Below are positions 36,205 to 47,200 of a DNA stretch of 64,000 bases, one piece after another. Source of the DNA: Typha latifolia (Eukaryota; Streptophyta; Magnoliopsida; Poales; Typhaceae). Positions within the stretch are counted from its first letter, which is position 1, and each line of letters begins with the position of its first letter. The DNA is taken from NCBI GenBank assembly GCA_019914945.1, contig CM034106.1, forward strand, positions 4,588,001 through 4,652,000, in the 5' to 3' direction. The notes below the pieces were generated by a model. That model was not told the DNA's origin. It saw only the letters and a program-made list of their open reading frames with translations, and did not search any database. Made by a program: the position numbers and the translations under genes.

Positions 36205-37279
36205 CTCTGCCTAAAAGAACTTATACAACAGGGAAATGGTAAATATATACTAGATCTCTAGATCCTGACCCCTGTTTTGTATTAACCTCATGCATCACAA
36301 ATATGATTTTGTACACCTTTGGGGGTAAGCAGGTCAAAAGAAATAACTTCTCTATCTCTTTTAAGCACTTGCAGAATGTTGTAGCATCAAGGAAAGATAT
36401 TGTGAACTTTTTAGTAGTTGCAAAGATGCCCAAATCCATAGTGATATTGACTTTTTAACGTGCCAATTTCTTAGAAGCCAGTTATATTAAAATTATCTAT
36501 AATGCTTCTACTTTGAGAAGATTCTAAATATAAGTAAAGCTTTACCTAAAAGAACTTTATATATATATGCTATGAACCAAGACATGTTTTTTTTGTGGAA
36601 AAACCTCTCTCACCACAGAGAGAAAAAAAAACTACGAATTAGATCACACACAGATAAATACATTTCACTTGAATTGCATATCAAATTTTAAGGGAGATAT
36701 ATGATTTCTAGTTCGACTAGGTTAAAAAGATATGAAAATTCTAAGTTAAAGTCAAAAACCAAATTCTATTTGAATCTAAAAAATTTGAATCCTAGTAGGA
36801 CTATGAAAACTGAATATGAGTCATATACTATAAAAATAGGAATATAGTAGAGAGACAAAAACTGAATATGAGCCACATACTATAAAATTAGGAATATAGT
36901 AGGAGAGACAAAAACATAGTATGGATAGGAAAAGTAAAACTATTGCAAATACATTGACATCATTTTTTAAATGAGGAAAACCTCTTGGTCCGTCATGAGA
37001 AAAAAAAAACACAGATCCACTTAAACGGGATCAATTTATTTCATATCATTTGTAGACACAAGAAGTACTTACAACCCCTTAAACAATCAAAAAATTGAGA
37101 CAAAGCATAAGAGATTGGAGTAAGAACTTAAAGAGGAATGATTGAGCTCAAAAGAATACTTTGCTTCAGACTATGAATCAGCTTGATTTTTGAAGGAGAA
37201 TAGAAAACTAAATCAAAAGACGGTGTAGAATAGAGAGAATGTTGTGTTACAATTATATTAGTTGTATAGAGAGGAGGAG
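36205..37279. other. Repeat-rich spacer, no gene
   Basis: The stretch contains a second copy of the preceding insertion-site sequence (36505-36565: aatgcttctactttgag, taaagctttacctaaaag). It also has LTR-like phrases (aaaacctct, then gagaaaaaaaaa) at about 36595 and 36972, suggesting copia LTR remnants. Confidence 0.35.
36806..36911. repeat. Two tandem units of about 53 bp
   Basis: aaaactgaatatgag, then catatactataaaa and ggaatatagtag, appears twice in a row with few differences. Confidence 0.8.
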
Positions 37280-38166
37280 ATGAAGTGGCAGCAAAGACCT
37301 AGGCAGTTATGGTTGACTGAAGGGGATCTTAATGCTTCATTTTTTTTTTCCATAAGGTGGCCAATGGAAGGAAAAGAAGGAGTAACATTTTTTCCATTCA
37401 GATTGATGGGGAGCAGTCTATAGATCAGAGGAAGATTAGTGAGCACATCACTAATTATTATAAATAGTTGTTTGGGACTATGAGTACTTGGAGGTTGACT
37501 ATGACTAAGAAAATTTAGGAGCAATAGATTGGGGCTAGATAAAGCTAAGGCTTTAATTGCTCCTTTGAAGAGAAAATACATCCGGTTGTTTTGCTATGGT
37601 TGAAAATAAGGCTCCTGGGCCAGATGAATTTAGTATGAAATTTTTCCAGTATTTTGGGGATATTGTTAAGAAGGAAATTATAGATTTGTTCACAATTTTC
37701 TATAAATGAGAATGTTATTTGCATAAACTGAACTATGCTATGATGTGTCTAATTTCTAAAAAAAAGTGGGACAGACATAATTGAGGACTTTAGACTTGTT
37801 AGCATGTAAATTACAACTATAAGATTATTACAAAAGCTCTTACTAATAGACTTTGTCAGGTGATTAGTAAGTCAATCACTGATCACCAGAGTGCCTTTAT
37901 TAAAGATAGATACATTCTAAACAACATGGTAAGTGCTCATGAAATAATTTTTGGGGTTAAAAAGCAAAGGACTGAGGGTATTATGTTGTAATTAGACTTT
38001 GAGAAGACTTATGATAAAGTGATATAGGATTTTTTTTTGGTTGATATTCTCAAATGGAGGGGTTTTTCAGAAAAGTGGATTGGCTGCGTGATGTAATCTG
38101 TAACTACTAGGTCTTTTGCTGCGATTTTGAATCGTCAGCTAGAAAAATATTAAATATAAAAAAGGG

Positions 38167-38469
38167 TTGAGACAAGGGGATCTACTATCCCCTTACCTTT
38201 TTGTTTTGATAGCGGATGGTTTAAATAAGATGTTAAACAAGGCAAAGCATTACAAGTTGATTACTATTTTACAAACTAATGTTTGTGAAAAGGGTATCCT
38301 TAACCATCAGTATGTTGATGATAAGTTGTTGTTTTTAAAGGTTGACAGCATAGAGGTAATAGTTTTGAAGTTTTTACTCTTTGGCTTTGAAGTAGTATCT
38401 AGTTTAAAAATAAACTTTGAAAAGAACTCTTTGATATATTTGGGAAAAAAACAAAGAAAAAGGGAATGA
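38167..38469 (+). pseudogene. LINE reverse transcriptase palm fragment
   Basis: An open 100-codon piece has GDLLSPYLFVLIADGLN and NHQYVDDKLLFLK; the YVDD box is the polymerase active site, with both Asp present. Flanking frames are broken, so no working enzyme is expected. Confidence 0.75.
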
Positions 38470-38829
38470 ACTAGAAGCTATGTTGAATTGTAAACTAGAG
38501 GAGTTGCCGATCAAGTATCTAGAAAGTTGTTGTCATACGGTGGCTGTATCACTCTATCAACTCAATGCTTAGTGATATAGCTTATTTATGCTTAGTGATA
38601 TAGCTTATTTATGCTTAGTGATATAGCTTAGCTATTTAGCTAGAAAGTTGCCGACCTTTATATTTCTTATTTTTCTTTAATATGCTTGTTTGGGTGCAAG
38701 AGAATTGATAAGCTGAGAAGAAATTTTTTGTGGCATGGCAATGTCGAAATAAGAAAGGATATGCTTTGATTAATTAGAATAAAGTGTAAGAGAAAGAAAT
38801 ATGGTGGAATAGTTTATGAGTTCACATCG

Positions 38830-39235
38830 TGTTCACAACGCGTTCACAGTGCGTTCTCACGCGTTCACACAGATAGAGAGCAGCGTTCACAAGCGTGTTC
38901 GAATGCGGGCTCACGCGTTCACACAGACAGAGAGCAGTGTTCACAAGCGCGTTCGAATGCGGGCTCATGCGTTCACACAGTCAGAGAGCAACGTTCATAA
39001 GTGCGTTCGAATGCAGGCTCACGCGTTCACATAGACAGAGAGCAACGTTCACAAGCACGTTCGGATGCAGGCTCACGCGTTCACATAGACAGAGAGCAGC
39101 GTTCACAAGCACGTTCGGACGCGGGCTCACGCGTTCACACAGACAGAGAGCAGCGTTCACAAGCGCGTTCGAACGCGGGTACATGCGTTCACATAGACAA
39201 AGAGCAGCGTTCACAAGCGCGTTCAAATGCAACCT
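38830..39235. repeat. 54-bp minisatellite, about seven units
   Basis: The phrase agagagca(g/a)cgttcac recurs at about 38875, 38930, 38983, 39037, 39091, 39145 and 39199, a period of 54 bp. Each unit has gcgttcacaagcgcgttc and ggctcacgcgttcacac. Because 54 is divisible by three, several frames stay open; I treat these as non-coding. Confidence 0.9.
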
Positions 39236-39409
39236 ATGAAAATCAGGCTGTTGCGTTCGAACGCACTTGGGCCCATTCGAACGCACCTGAGATCAAGTCA
39301 GGCCGTTCGAACACACTCGGGCCGCGTTCGAACGCACCTACGAAGTTTGTAATTTTTGGACTTTCGTGAGTTCGGATAAGACTTGGATTTAGCTCTATCT
39401 TGGAGATCT

Positions 39410-39417
39410 TATATAAG
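39410..39417 (+). promoter_or_regulatory. TATA-like box in the LTR-like insertion
   Basis: tatataag in the middle of the insertion, where LTR promoters lie. Assigned by position and motif only. Confidence 0.3.
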
Positions 39418-41655
39418 TATAGTGATGCCCTAACTCTAGTGTGGTTAAAGAAATAATTTTGAATGAGACTTCTTGAGGCTACATCGGTTGTTCAACTAAC
39501 AAGGTCCTACTCTTCTAAAAAGCTTAATCTTTCGTCTTAAGGGCTATCTAGACGAAAGATCAATCTCGAAGGCTACTGAGGTTGGATATCAATCACGAGA
39601 AGCAGTGAATCGTAGGTTTTAGCAAGCAAGACTGAGAAGAACAAAATCGTGAGGATCGACGGTTTGTCTTATGAGTCAATTTTGATACTTGCTACTTTTT
39701 AGTGATTGGTTTTGATCCGAGTTTGGATCCGTGGTTTTTTTCCGTTTGAATTTTTCCACGTTAAAATCTTGGCGTTCATCTCTGCTTTAGTTTTAATATT
39801 TCTTCAAACTTTTACTTAAGCGAACGAGTGATATCATTACCTAGGATTTAGATATATACGTGTGTCTAGGGATTTTTTCAAAGTAGAGATACTACTAGAA
39901 AATTAAAGTTAATTCCTTTAAGTTGACAACTTCTAGCATAGTTTCCCCTTTCTAGAAGGCTCAAATTAAATGGGAGGCTCACAATGGTAAGAGAATTAAA
40001 TTTGGAAAAGATGTTTGGATTGGAGATTGCTTTTTAGGTACCAGATTTCCTCAATTGTTTAGTATCGTTTGGAATGAAGAGGTTATTGTGCATGATATGT
40101 GGCCCGATAGAATGAGTTGGAATCTAGAATATTGCAAATAATGTAAAAGCATCTACTAATAGAGGAAAATAACTAATTCTTTTTGTCTGTTCATTGTGAT
40201 CAAGAGATTAGAGCGAATGATAAAGGTGTTTGGAGGTTTGAAAACAATGGGATCTTTACTCAAAAATCATTGTACATGTTTATAAATAATAGAGGGAAGA
40301 TTACAAAAGATTTAGCTAAAAACTGGCAGAGAAAGACTTCTCTACAAGTTAGAGCATTCTTATGGTTGATATATAATAACAGAGTGTTAACTAGAGATAA
40401 TTTGATCAAATAGGGATAGATCGGTGGCTCAACTTATTTGTTTTGCTATCAGGATGAATTGGTGGATCATCTTTTTTTAAGGTGCAAGTTTGAGAGGCAA
40501 TTGCTGAGGTAAATAAAAAGGACTTGGGGTGTTAAAGAAACATATTAAGGATGTGAAAGAATTGTTCCGATTAGATCTACAGTTAGGAGAAGAAAATAAA
40601 AAATAGTGACTTATTTGGCTTAGTGCGCAAACTTGTGAAGCTATTTCGCATAAGGTGACAACCTTGTTTTTCTGATGAGCAGGGATCCAAGGCGAGGAGG
40701 TGGTGAAGAAGGCTTACCGAACTTAGGGCCCCTGGTGGTTGTGGACTTGGAGGAGTGATGGTGGCACTGGACAGCTTCTTCAGGATCTTATGGACCTCTT
40801 GTTAACGCAGTGATGTAATTGTGGTTGTTAAGATTGGTTCTTAAGTTTAAATGTGGTAGTTTTTTTGGTGATTTGTATAGTTGATGAATTTTATCTTTAG
40901 TTTGTAGTTGTAAATGGTTGTTTAGCTTTGTTTGCGGATGTTGTCGTAAGGCCTATTATTATATTATTATGGTCTATATACTGTGGCAGGATATTTGTTG
41001 TTTTGATGTGGTAAATCTTGGTGAAAGATTACCGCTTTTTAAAGTTTAATAAAACAGAGGCTACAACCTGTTAGGTCAAAAAAATAATTTTCTCAAGTTG
41101 AAGTATATCAAAACATAGAATTTAACACTTTAGGTTTATACAAAACTGAATAATAAACATATTCAATAAGCCTCCTAATAGCCAGGTTCAATGAAATCCA
41201 ACTATTACTCAAGTTCTAGAAAAAAATTTCAATAGAGCCCAACTTCAGAAAACATTCACTGCTTTTCAGATTTGAAATCATGCATTTCAGTTTTCGGATT
41301 TCCAGAAATTGCAGCAATTCAAAATAAATTGTAGATTTTGAAATTTCAGCAATTCAAAATTAAATTTTAGATTTCCAGAAATTCAGAAATTAATAAATCC
41401 AGAAAAATAGATTTAAGAAATTCAGTAATTTTAATTTCAGAAAATCAGCAAATTTAGCTTGAAATAAAATTCAGATTTCAGCATACATGTTCAAAAACTG
41501 AAGATTCAAACGATGACATGATCACATAATATAAATCAATATGTATCTAGTCAAGTAACAAACATGTATAACAAATATATCATAAAATATGCAAGCAAAA
41601 AAGTTCGACATGATAGATCGATTCAATGTATATGACATACAATTTGAAAGGTCAT

Positions 41656-41658
<3 letters not shown>

Positions 41659-41700
<42 letters not shown>
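41659..41700. repeat. (AT)n microsatellite
   Basis: About 20 uninterrupted AT units. Confidence 0.95.
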
Positions 41701-42731
41701 CATCAAATATCAATTCTCCCCTTACACCAACTCCTTTTTGTCACAAATTGAAAATGGTAACAATGACAATGAAATACTACAATTGAAGGAGAATATCTCT
41801 CAAAGAACATGAAAATAAAATCTTGAAGGATGTTGAAAATATTTCCATGGTTTGGATCTGAAAGAAATGGTTTAACATAAAGCTCCAAAATTTTGAAATA
41901 ATTACTAAAACGATCGCAAAATTTAAGTAAAAGGCCATTATGCAACCCGAGATTGGGCCCAAACGGATTTGTCTAGGACTAGGGAAGATTAGGATTAAGG
42001 TTAGGCAGAAGGGAGGAGGAACGAGGTGGCAGAGAGACTAGACTAGACTCAAGTTGATAACCAGGCTAAGTTTTGCTCCACATTTTATATTGGAGGCTAA
42101 CCCAACTTGACACAACTCAATTAGCCGATTTAGATAGGACCCAACTAAAATAATTAATAACTTTGTTCATTGAACCTTACATGGATCCGACTCATGCAAT
42201 AAGCAAATAAATCTTAAATGCAAATAGGAAATGACTCAGTAGACATGTCCGACTCAATCTGCTTGCTGACTCAAGATAACTTGGACTCAAACTTAGCACG
42301 GATAGTAAGAATCCACCACACTTCCCTTCACCTTAATCTCAGTGTGAGAGCTAGATTAATAATAATATTGTTGGGCAGATGAGAATATTTTGTCAACTAC
42401 AAACCATTATTTTTTAAAATATTGAAAATGCCCCTATCTTCTTCTTTCTTAGAGCACAACGAGACTTCATCTTGACAAAATCTAAAAGCAAGAGAGAGCA
42501 AATCGGATCCGGCTAAAGATAAAAGTGTGTTCTCTCCGCCGACCTTTCTCCTTAGCTTGGGTAAGGCATTTTGGGTAAGTAATTTTTGTAAGAATATTTC
42601 GGGTTGGGTAGGGTACTTTGCACTTTCAGTTGGGTAAGGGTATTTGAAGTTGGATAAAAAGTATTTTGGTGACCTAAGAGTGTAATTAACTTAACCTAAG
42701 AGTTTGATTAACTTAAGTTAATAGAACTATC

Positions 42732-42819
42732 AAAAATGTTTTATGCAAATATTTAGTAATACATACCGCTCAATCAAAAATGTTTTATGCAAATATTTAG
42801 TAAAACATATTGCTCAATT
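42732..42819. repeat. Two tandem 44-bp units
   Basis: aaaaatgttttatgcaaata, then tttagtaa and acata, is repeated directly with few changes. Confidence 0.85.
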
Positions 42820-44253
42820 TGTAAATATTGAAAATGCAAGATGTAAACCACAAATAGGTGAACAGGTGGAGTGTTAAATACAAATTTTCCTAAGTTATAT
42901 CCTGACTGAATGGCCAGGAAACAAGCTATGGCCTACAGATATGCTTGATGTATTAAATTCTCTATTCGTTGTAACTTTTCTTTTGAAAGCGCATGGAGAA
43001 CCTACCAATCTTCACTAGATGACTAGTGATGGCAGCTGTGCAGGTGTGGTCGGTGCGCATTTCGGTTTATCCTTCCTTTCCAGCCTACTTAAGAAGGACT
43101 AATAGAAGCCCATAGATTCTCTTTGAAAGAGAGAAAAAAAAGTCCCAAATGCACACCATCCAGAATAGTGGGGTGAGTAATCTTAATGGCATCAAGAAGA
43201 AATATGGTTCCTAATACATTGGCATGCAATCTATGATCCGCTAATGCAGCACAGCATCAAGAACCATAGTAGTTTTTATTTAACCTGTTGATTGAAGGAG
43301 GATAACATCAAGAAGGATAACAAACCAAAGGTGTCAACAATTGAAAATTAAAAGATGAAAAAAAGAGAAAAAGTTGCTCGATTGATTAGAGAACTGACAT
43401 GAACAATCTTCATACGACACCAGTAGATTCATCAAGATAATGGTGCTCTACAAGGCAGTTAAGACTTAGAAACTTTAAAATATGCTACAATGATCATTGT
43501 GAGAAGAAATATTGTTGAATCTTGAAGTTCTAAATTATGAAGAATATCTTATTCCAATAAAAAGAAAAATGTTTTTTAAGAGAGAGAAGTGAAAATTTAA
43601 TGATGTCTCAATTAAACTGATGTTGCTAGGATTCAAATCTGAAAACATCCATATAACATGTAACTCTTTAACCAACTTAGCACTATCCTAATTGGCTATA
43701 GAAAAATGCCATCTCGAGAGACCAAATGATCAAAATGGGCCGAAAAAAGGCACTCACCGACTTATAATCCTGCCATTCAAACACGGCGGCACCAGTCACC
43801 CTCAATATCTAACCTCATCTTTTGAATTGTCATCAGTCATCACCATAACTTTCCAATTTTATGATCTATTCTTTAAGCTAGTTCCATAACAGGAACAATC
43901 ACATAACTAATGAACAAGCAATATTTAAAACCACTTTGATAAAAAAAAATTATCATACATAACCTAGTAATTTGCTGGGTGATACCTGCAGTATCAGAAA
44001 GGAATATCCAATGTCACCTAAACTGACAAAGCATGTTTACAACTTTTCAATTAGATTTAATAATTGCAAGAAAAGCAAGCAAGATAAAACAATAAAAGGC
44101 TCTAATTTTTCTTGGCCATGATTTATCAGAGGGAAGATATCATTTGTGTGAAGGATGTTCCAATTTGTAGTTTGTAATAACCGAGTATGCTCATTGCAAA
44201 GACACAAAGCAGGAGGTAATCAATGACATCAGGAAAACATTTGACAACCATCC

Positions 44254-47200
44254 TCATTCTTCAGCTTTCTCTTTCTCCAATTTCTGTGCGGTAGCGAATT
44301 AATTAACAAGTAATCAAGATGTCCCATAACATCTATGAAATTCTGAAAAAAAAATTGGATGGTAAAGTTCCAATATATCAAATATGAACTTTTCAAGGAA
44401 AATCAATATGCCAGTATGCTGCATTCCTGGAGCTTTGATCATGACATAAAACAACATATTGTAGGATTACTATGTCAGTTATGGAGAATAATACACACAG
44501 AATTGCAGTGGGTTAAAAAGCAGTTAAAAGCAAGGTTCCCAGTTTCGGCCGATCCCGATCCTAGTTGACTGGTTTCGGCTGCGGTTTCGGCCGAAATGGG
44601 TGGGAACGGGTCGGATCCGACCCGGGGGACATCAATAATTGATGTCCCCACCCCCCCCCCCCCACCTGCCTCTCTCCCTTTTCTCTCTCTTTTCCTCTCT
44701 TTCCTCTCTTTCTCTCTTTTCTTTCTTTCTCTCTTTTCTTTCTTTCTCTCTTTCTCACGGATCTCTTACTCTCTTTCTCACCGGTGACTGAATAGTGAGT
44801 AGATCTCCATCTCTCCGGTGATCTCGACCTCCGGCGACGTTATCCGACGACTTCGATCTCCGGCGACCTTCGGTAAGTTTTTTTTCAGTTTTTTTTTTTC
44901 CATTGTGCTGCACCTGCGGCAGTGCCTCCGCATCTTTGCACTTGCTGCTACTGCAGCTTGCCGCTTGCGGCAACAAGCATCTTCTTCTTTGTGAGCTGCT
45001 GCGAGAGACTTCTCTGGCTCTTCAGCTGCGTAGAGAGAGTAGAGACTATATTTTATTTTAATTTTTATTTATGTTTTTTAGTTGCAGAGCTAAAATATCA
45101 ATGGCTCCAAAAGAGAAGTCATATGATACCGGCATTGGGTGGCAACATTGCAAAGCACTATTGGGCAAGATAAAAGACGCGTTAAATGCAAGCGATGTGG
45201 AAAGGAAATGAGTGGTGGTGTCGGTAGTTTGAAAGAACATTTATCTGGAAGACAAGGAAATGTAGCAGCTTGCACTCAAGTGTCTTTGGAAGTTAGAAAA
45301 CAGATGTTGGCTCATTTAATTGGCAAAAAGAAGGATAAACAATCTGCACAACAAAGAGAGTCAATGATTCGTGAAGAATTGATGCATAATCCTATACACA
45401 TTGATGATGATAGCAGTGAGCAAAGTGAGGAGAATGAGGAGGACAGACAGATGAGGAGGGCAATGAAAGAGAGTAGAAATATGCATAGAGAAGAGGAAGA
45501 GATGAGAAGAAGAAGCTTTGGTGGTAATTTTGAGAGATCTAGATCGGTTAATATACGAGAGAGAGAGAATATGGGGGCGGTAGTTCTACCCATAGGACTC
45601 CTGGTGTTACAGCAGAGTCTGAAAATATTGGACCAATGGATACATATCTTCAAAAAAAAAGGGGTCGTACACAGACTTCAATCAAGACAGCTCTCAAAGG
45701 AATTAAAAATGCAAAGAAACACATTGGTAAAGCTATCTCTAAATTTTTCTTCTAGAACCATATTCCTTTCAATGTAGCTGATAGCCCTTACTATCACACT
45801 ATGGTGGATGCTATACAATCAGTAGGGCCTGGTGTTCCCCCTTCTAGTTCAAATGATATTGCTACTAAATATTTTGACTCAGAGGTAGATGAACTTCATA
45901 CTTATATTGAGACATTTAAACGGTATTGGGATGAATTTGGTTGTACACTGATGTGTGATGGGTGGAGTACACAAAACAGAAGAAATATAATTAATTTCTT
46001 AGTGTACTCTAGCATGGGGACAATATTTTTGAAGTCGTGGATGCTCTTTTGCTCATTTCAAAAATGCAGATTATATTTGTCGGTTGATGGATGAGGTGGT
46101 ACAAGAAATTGGTGAAAAAGAGTAGTCAGTGGTTGCGATAATGGGGCAAATTATAAAGTGCTAGAAATTTCTTGATGATTAAAAGACCTCATTTATATTG
46201 GACGCCATGTGCCGCACATTGTATTGATCGATGTTAGAGGATATTGCAAAAGAGCTCGAAATTGACATGGTCATATGTGAAGGTCGAGGTTAACAAATTT
46301 TATATATAACCATGGTTGGGTTCTTAATTTACTCGGGCGGATGGTGGTGGTAGGGAGATCATCGGACAGGCGTCACTAGATTTGCCACTCACTTTTTAGC
46401 CTTGGAGAGTATCATGCGCTACAATGATGATATTATGCGGATGTTTACATTACAGGAGTGGTCTATGAAAATTAAGAATATGAAACCTAAAGATAAATCT
46501 TTAGGTGAAACTTTGAAAAATATGGCTCTTGGAAATACATTTTGGGATAATATTACAATTGAATGAGTATTTGAGCCTTTTGTCAAAGTATTAAGACTTG
46601 TAGACAGTGATGACAAGTCTGAGATGGGTTTCTTATATGAGGCAATGGACATAGCTAAAGAATCAATAAAAAAAATATGGGCCAAAGTTATAGGAAGTGG
46701 TGGAAGATGATTGATTCTAGATGGAACAAACAACTACATAGAGATATACACGCTGCAGGTAAGCATGCTTTTAAGTTCTAAGTTTTAATTTACTTTTATT
46801 TATAAATATTTAAAAATTTGAATGCTTACAATTTACAAATTTTAAATTTCTACAGGGTATTTTCTTAATCCAAGATTTCAATTCTCTAAAAATGTCAATA
46901 ATGATAGTGAAGTCTTGTTGGGGGTTAGAAAGGTAATCAACAAGCTTAAGCTCGATATTCCTATGATTATGGTACATCGAGTATTTATTATTTGGAACCA
47001 TCACAAGATCCATATGCTAGTTATTATCATCAGTATCCTCAGTATTCTCAGGCACAAGATCTAAATGCTGGTTATTATTCTCCTCAAACGCAAGTTACAC
47101 AACAAGATCCATACAATATGACTAGTATGATGGAATCACTTTTTGGAGCATCAGGTCCCAGACATCAATATTTACAAACTTATGATGATTATGATGATGA

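Larger units (their letters stand above)
38815..39938 (+). mobile_element. Solo-LTR-like insertion inside the LINE
   Basis: A 1,124-bp block interrupts LINE coding sequence and is flanked by the 5-bp repeat tagtt (38810-38814 and 39939-39943). Its right part (ccgtggtttttttccg, then ttccacgttaaaatcttg) resembles the 3' part of plant copia LTRs, and it ends tagca. The start is TATGAG rather than TG. No internal genes are present. A TATA-like tatataag lies at 39410. The left third is a minisatellite. Confidence 0.6.
37280..41090 (+). mobile_element. 5'-truncated L1-type LINE, split by an LTR insertion
   Basis: Broken ORF2 reads RQLWLTEGDLNASFFFHK, then ENKAPGPDEFSMKFFQ, then SAFIKDRYILNNMVSAHEII, the RT core QGDLLSPYLFVLIADGL and catalytic YVDD (38167-38469). 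After the insertion at 38815-39938 it resumes with HNGKRIKFGKDVWIGD and the zf-RVT region (SLQVRAFLWLIYNNRVLTR). It ends in aataaaacagaggctac and a short A-rich tail at about 41085. The endonuclease domain is missing, as in most truncated LINE copies. Confidence 0.8.
41091..44253. other. AT-rich DNA with small repeats, no gene recognised
   Basis: 41270-41470 is a low-complexity run of aatttcagaaatt-type words. No domain or exon could be supported through 44253. Confidence 0.4.

Noticed and set aside
38816..39369. Possible repeat protein gene or CRISPR-like array
   Set aside because: Units are contiguous 54-bp copies without unique spacers, inside an LTR-like insertion.
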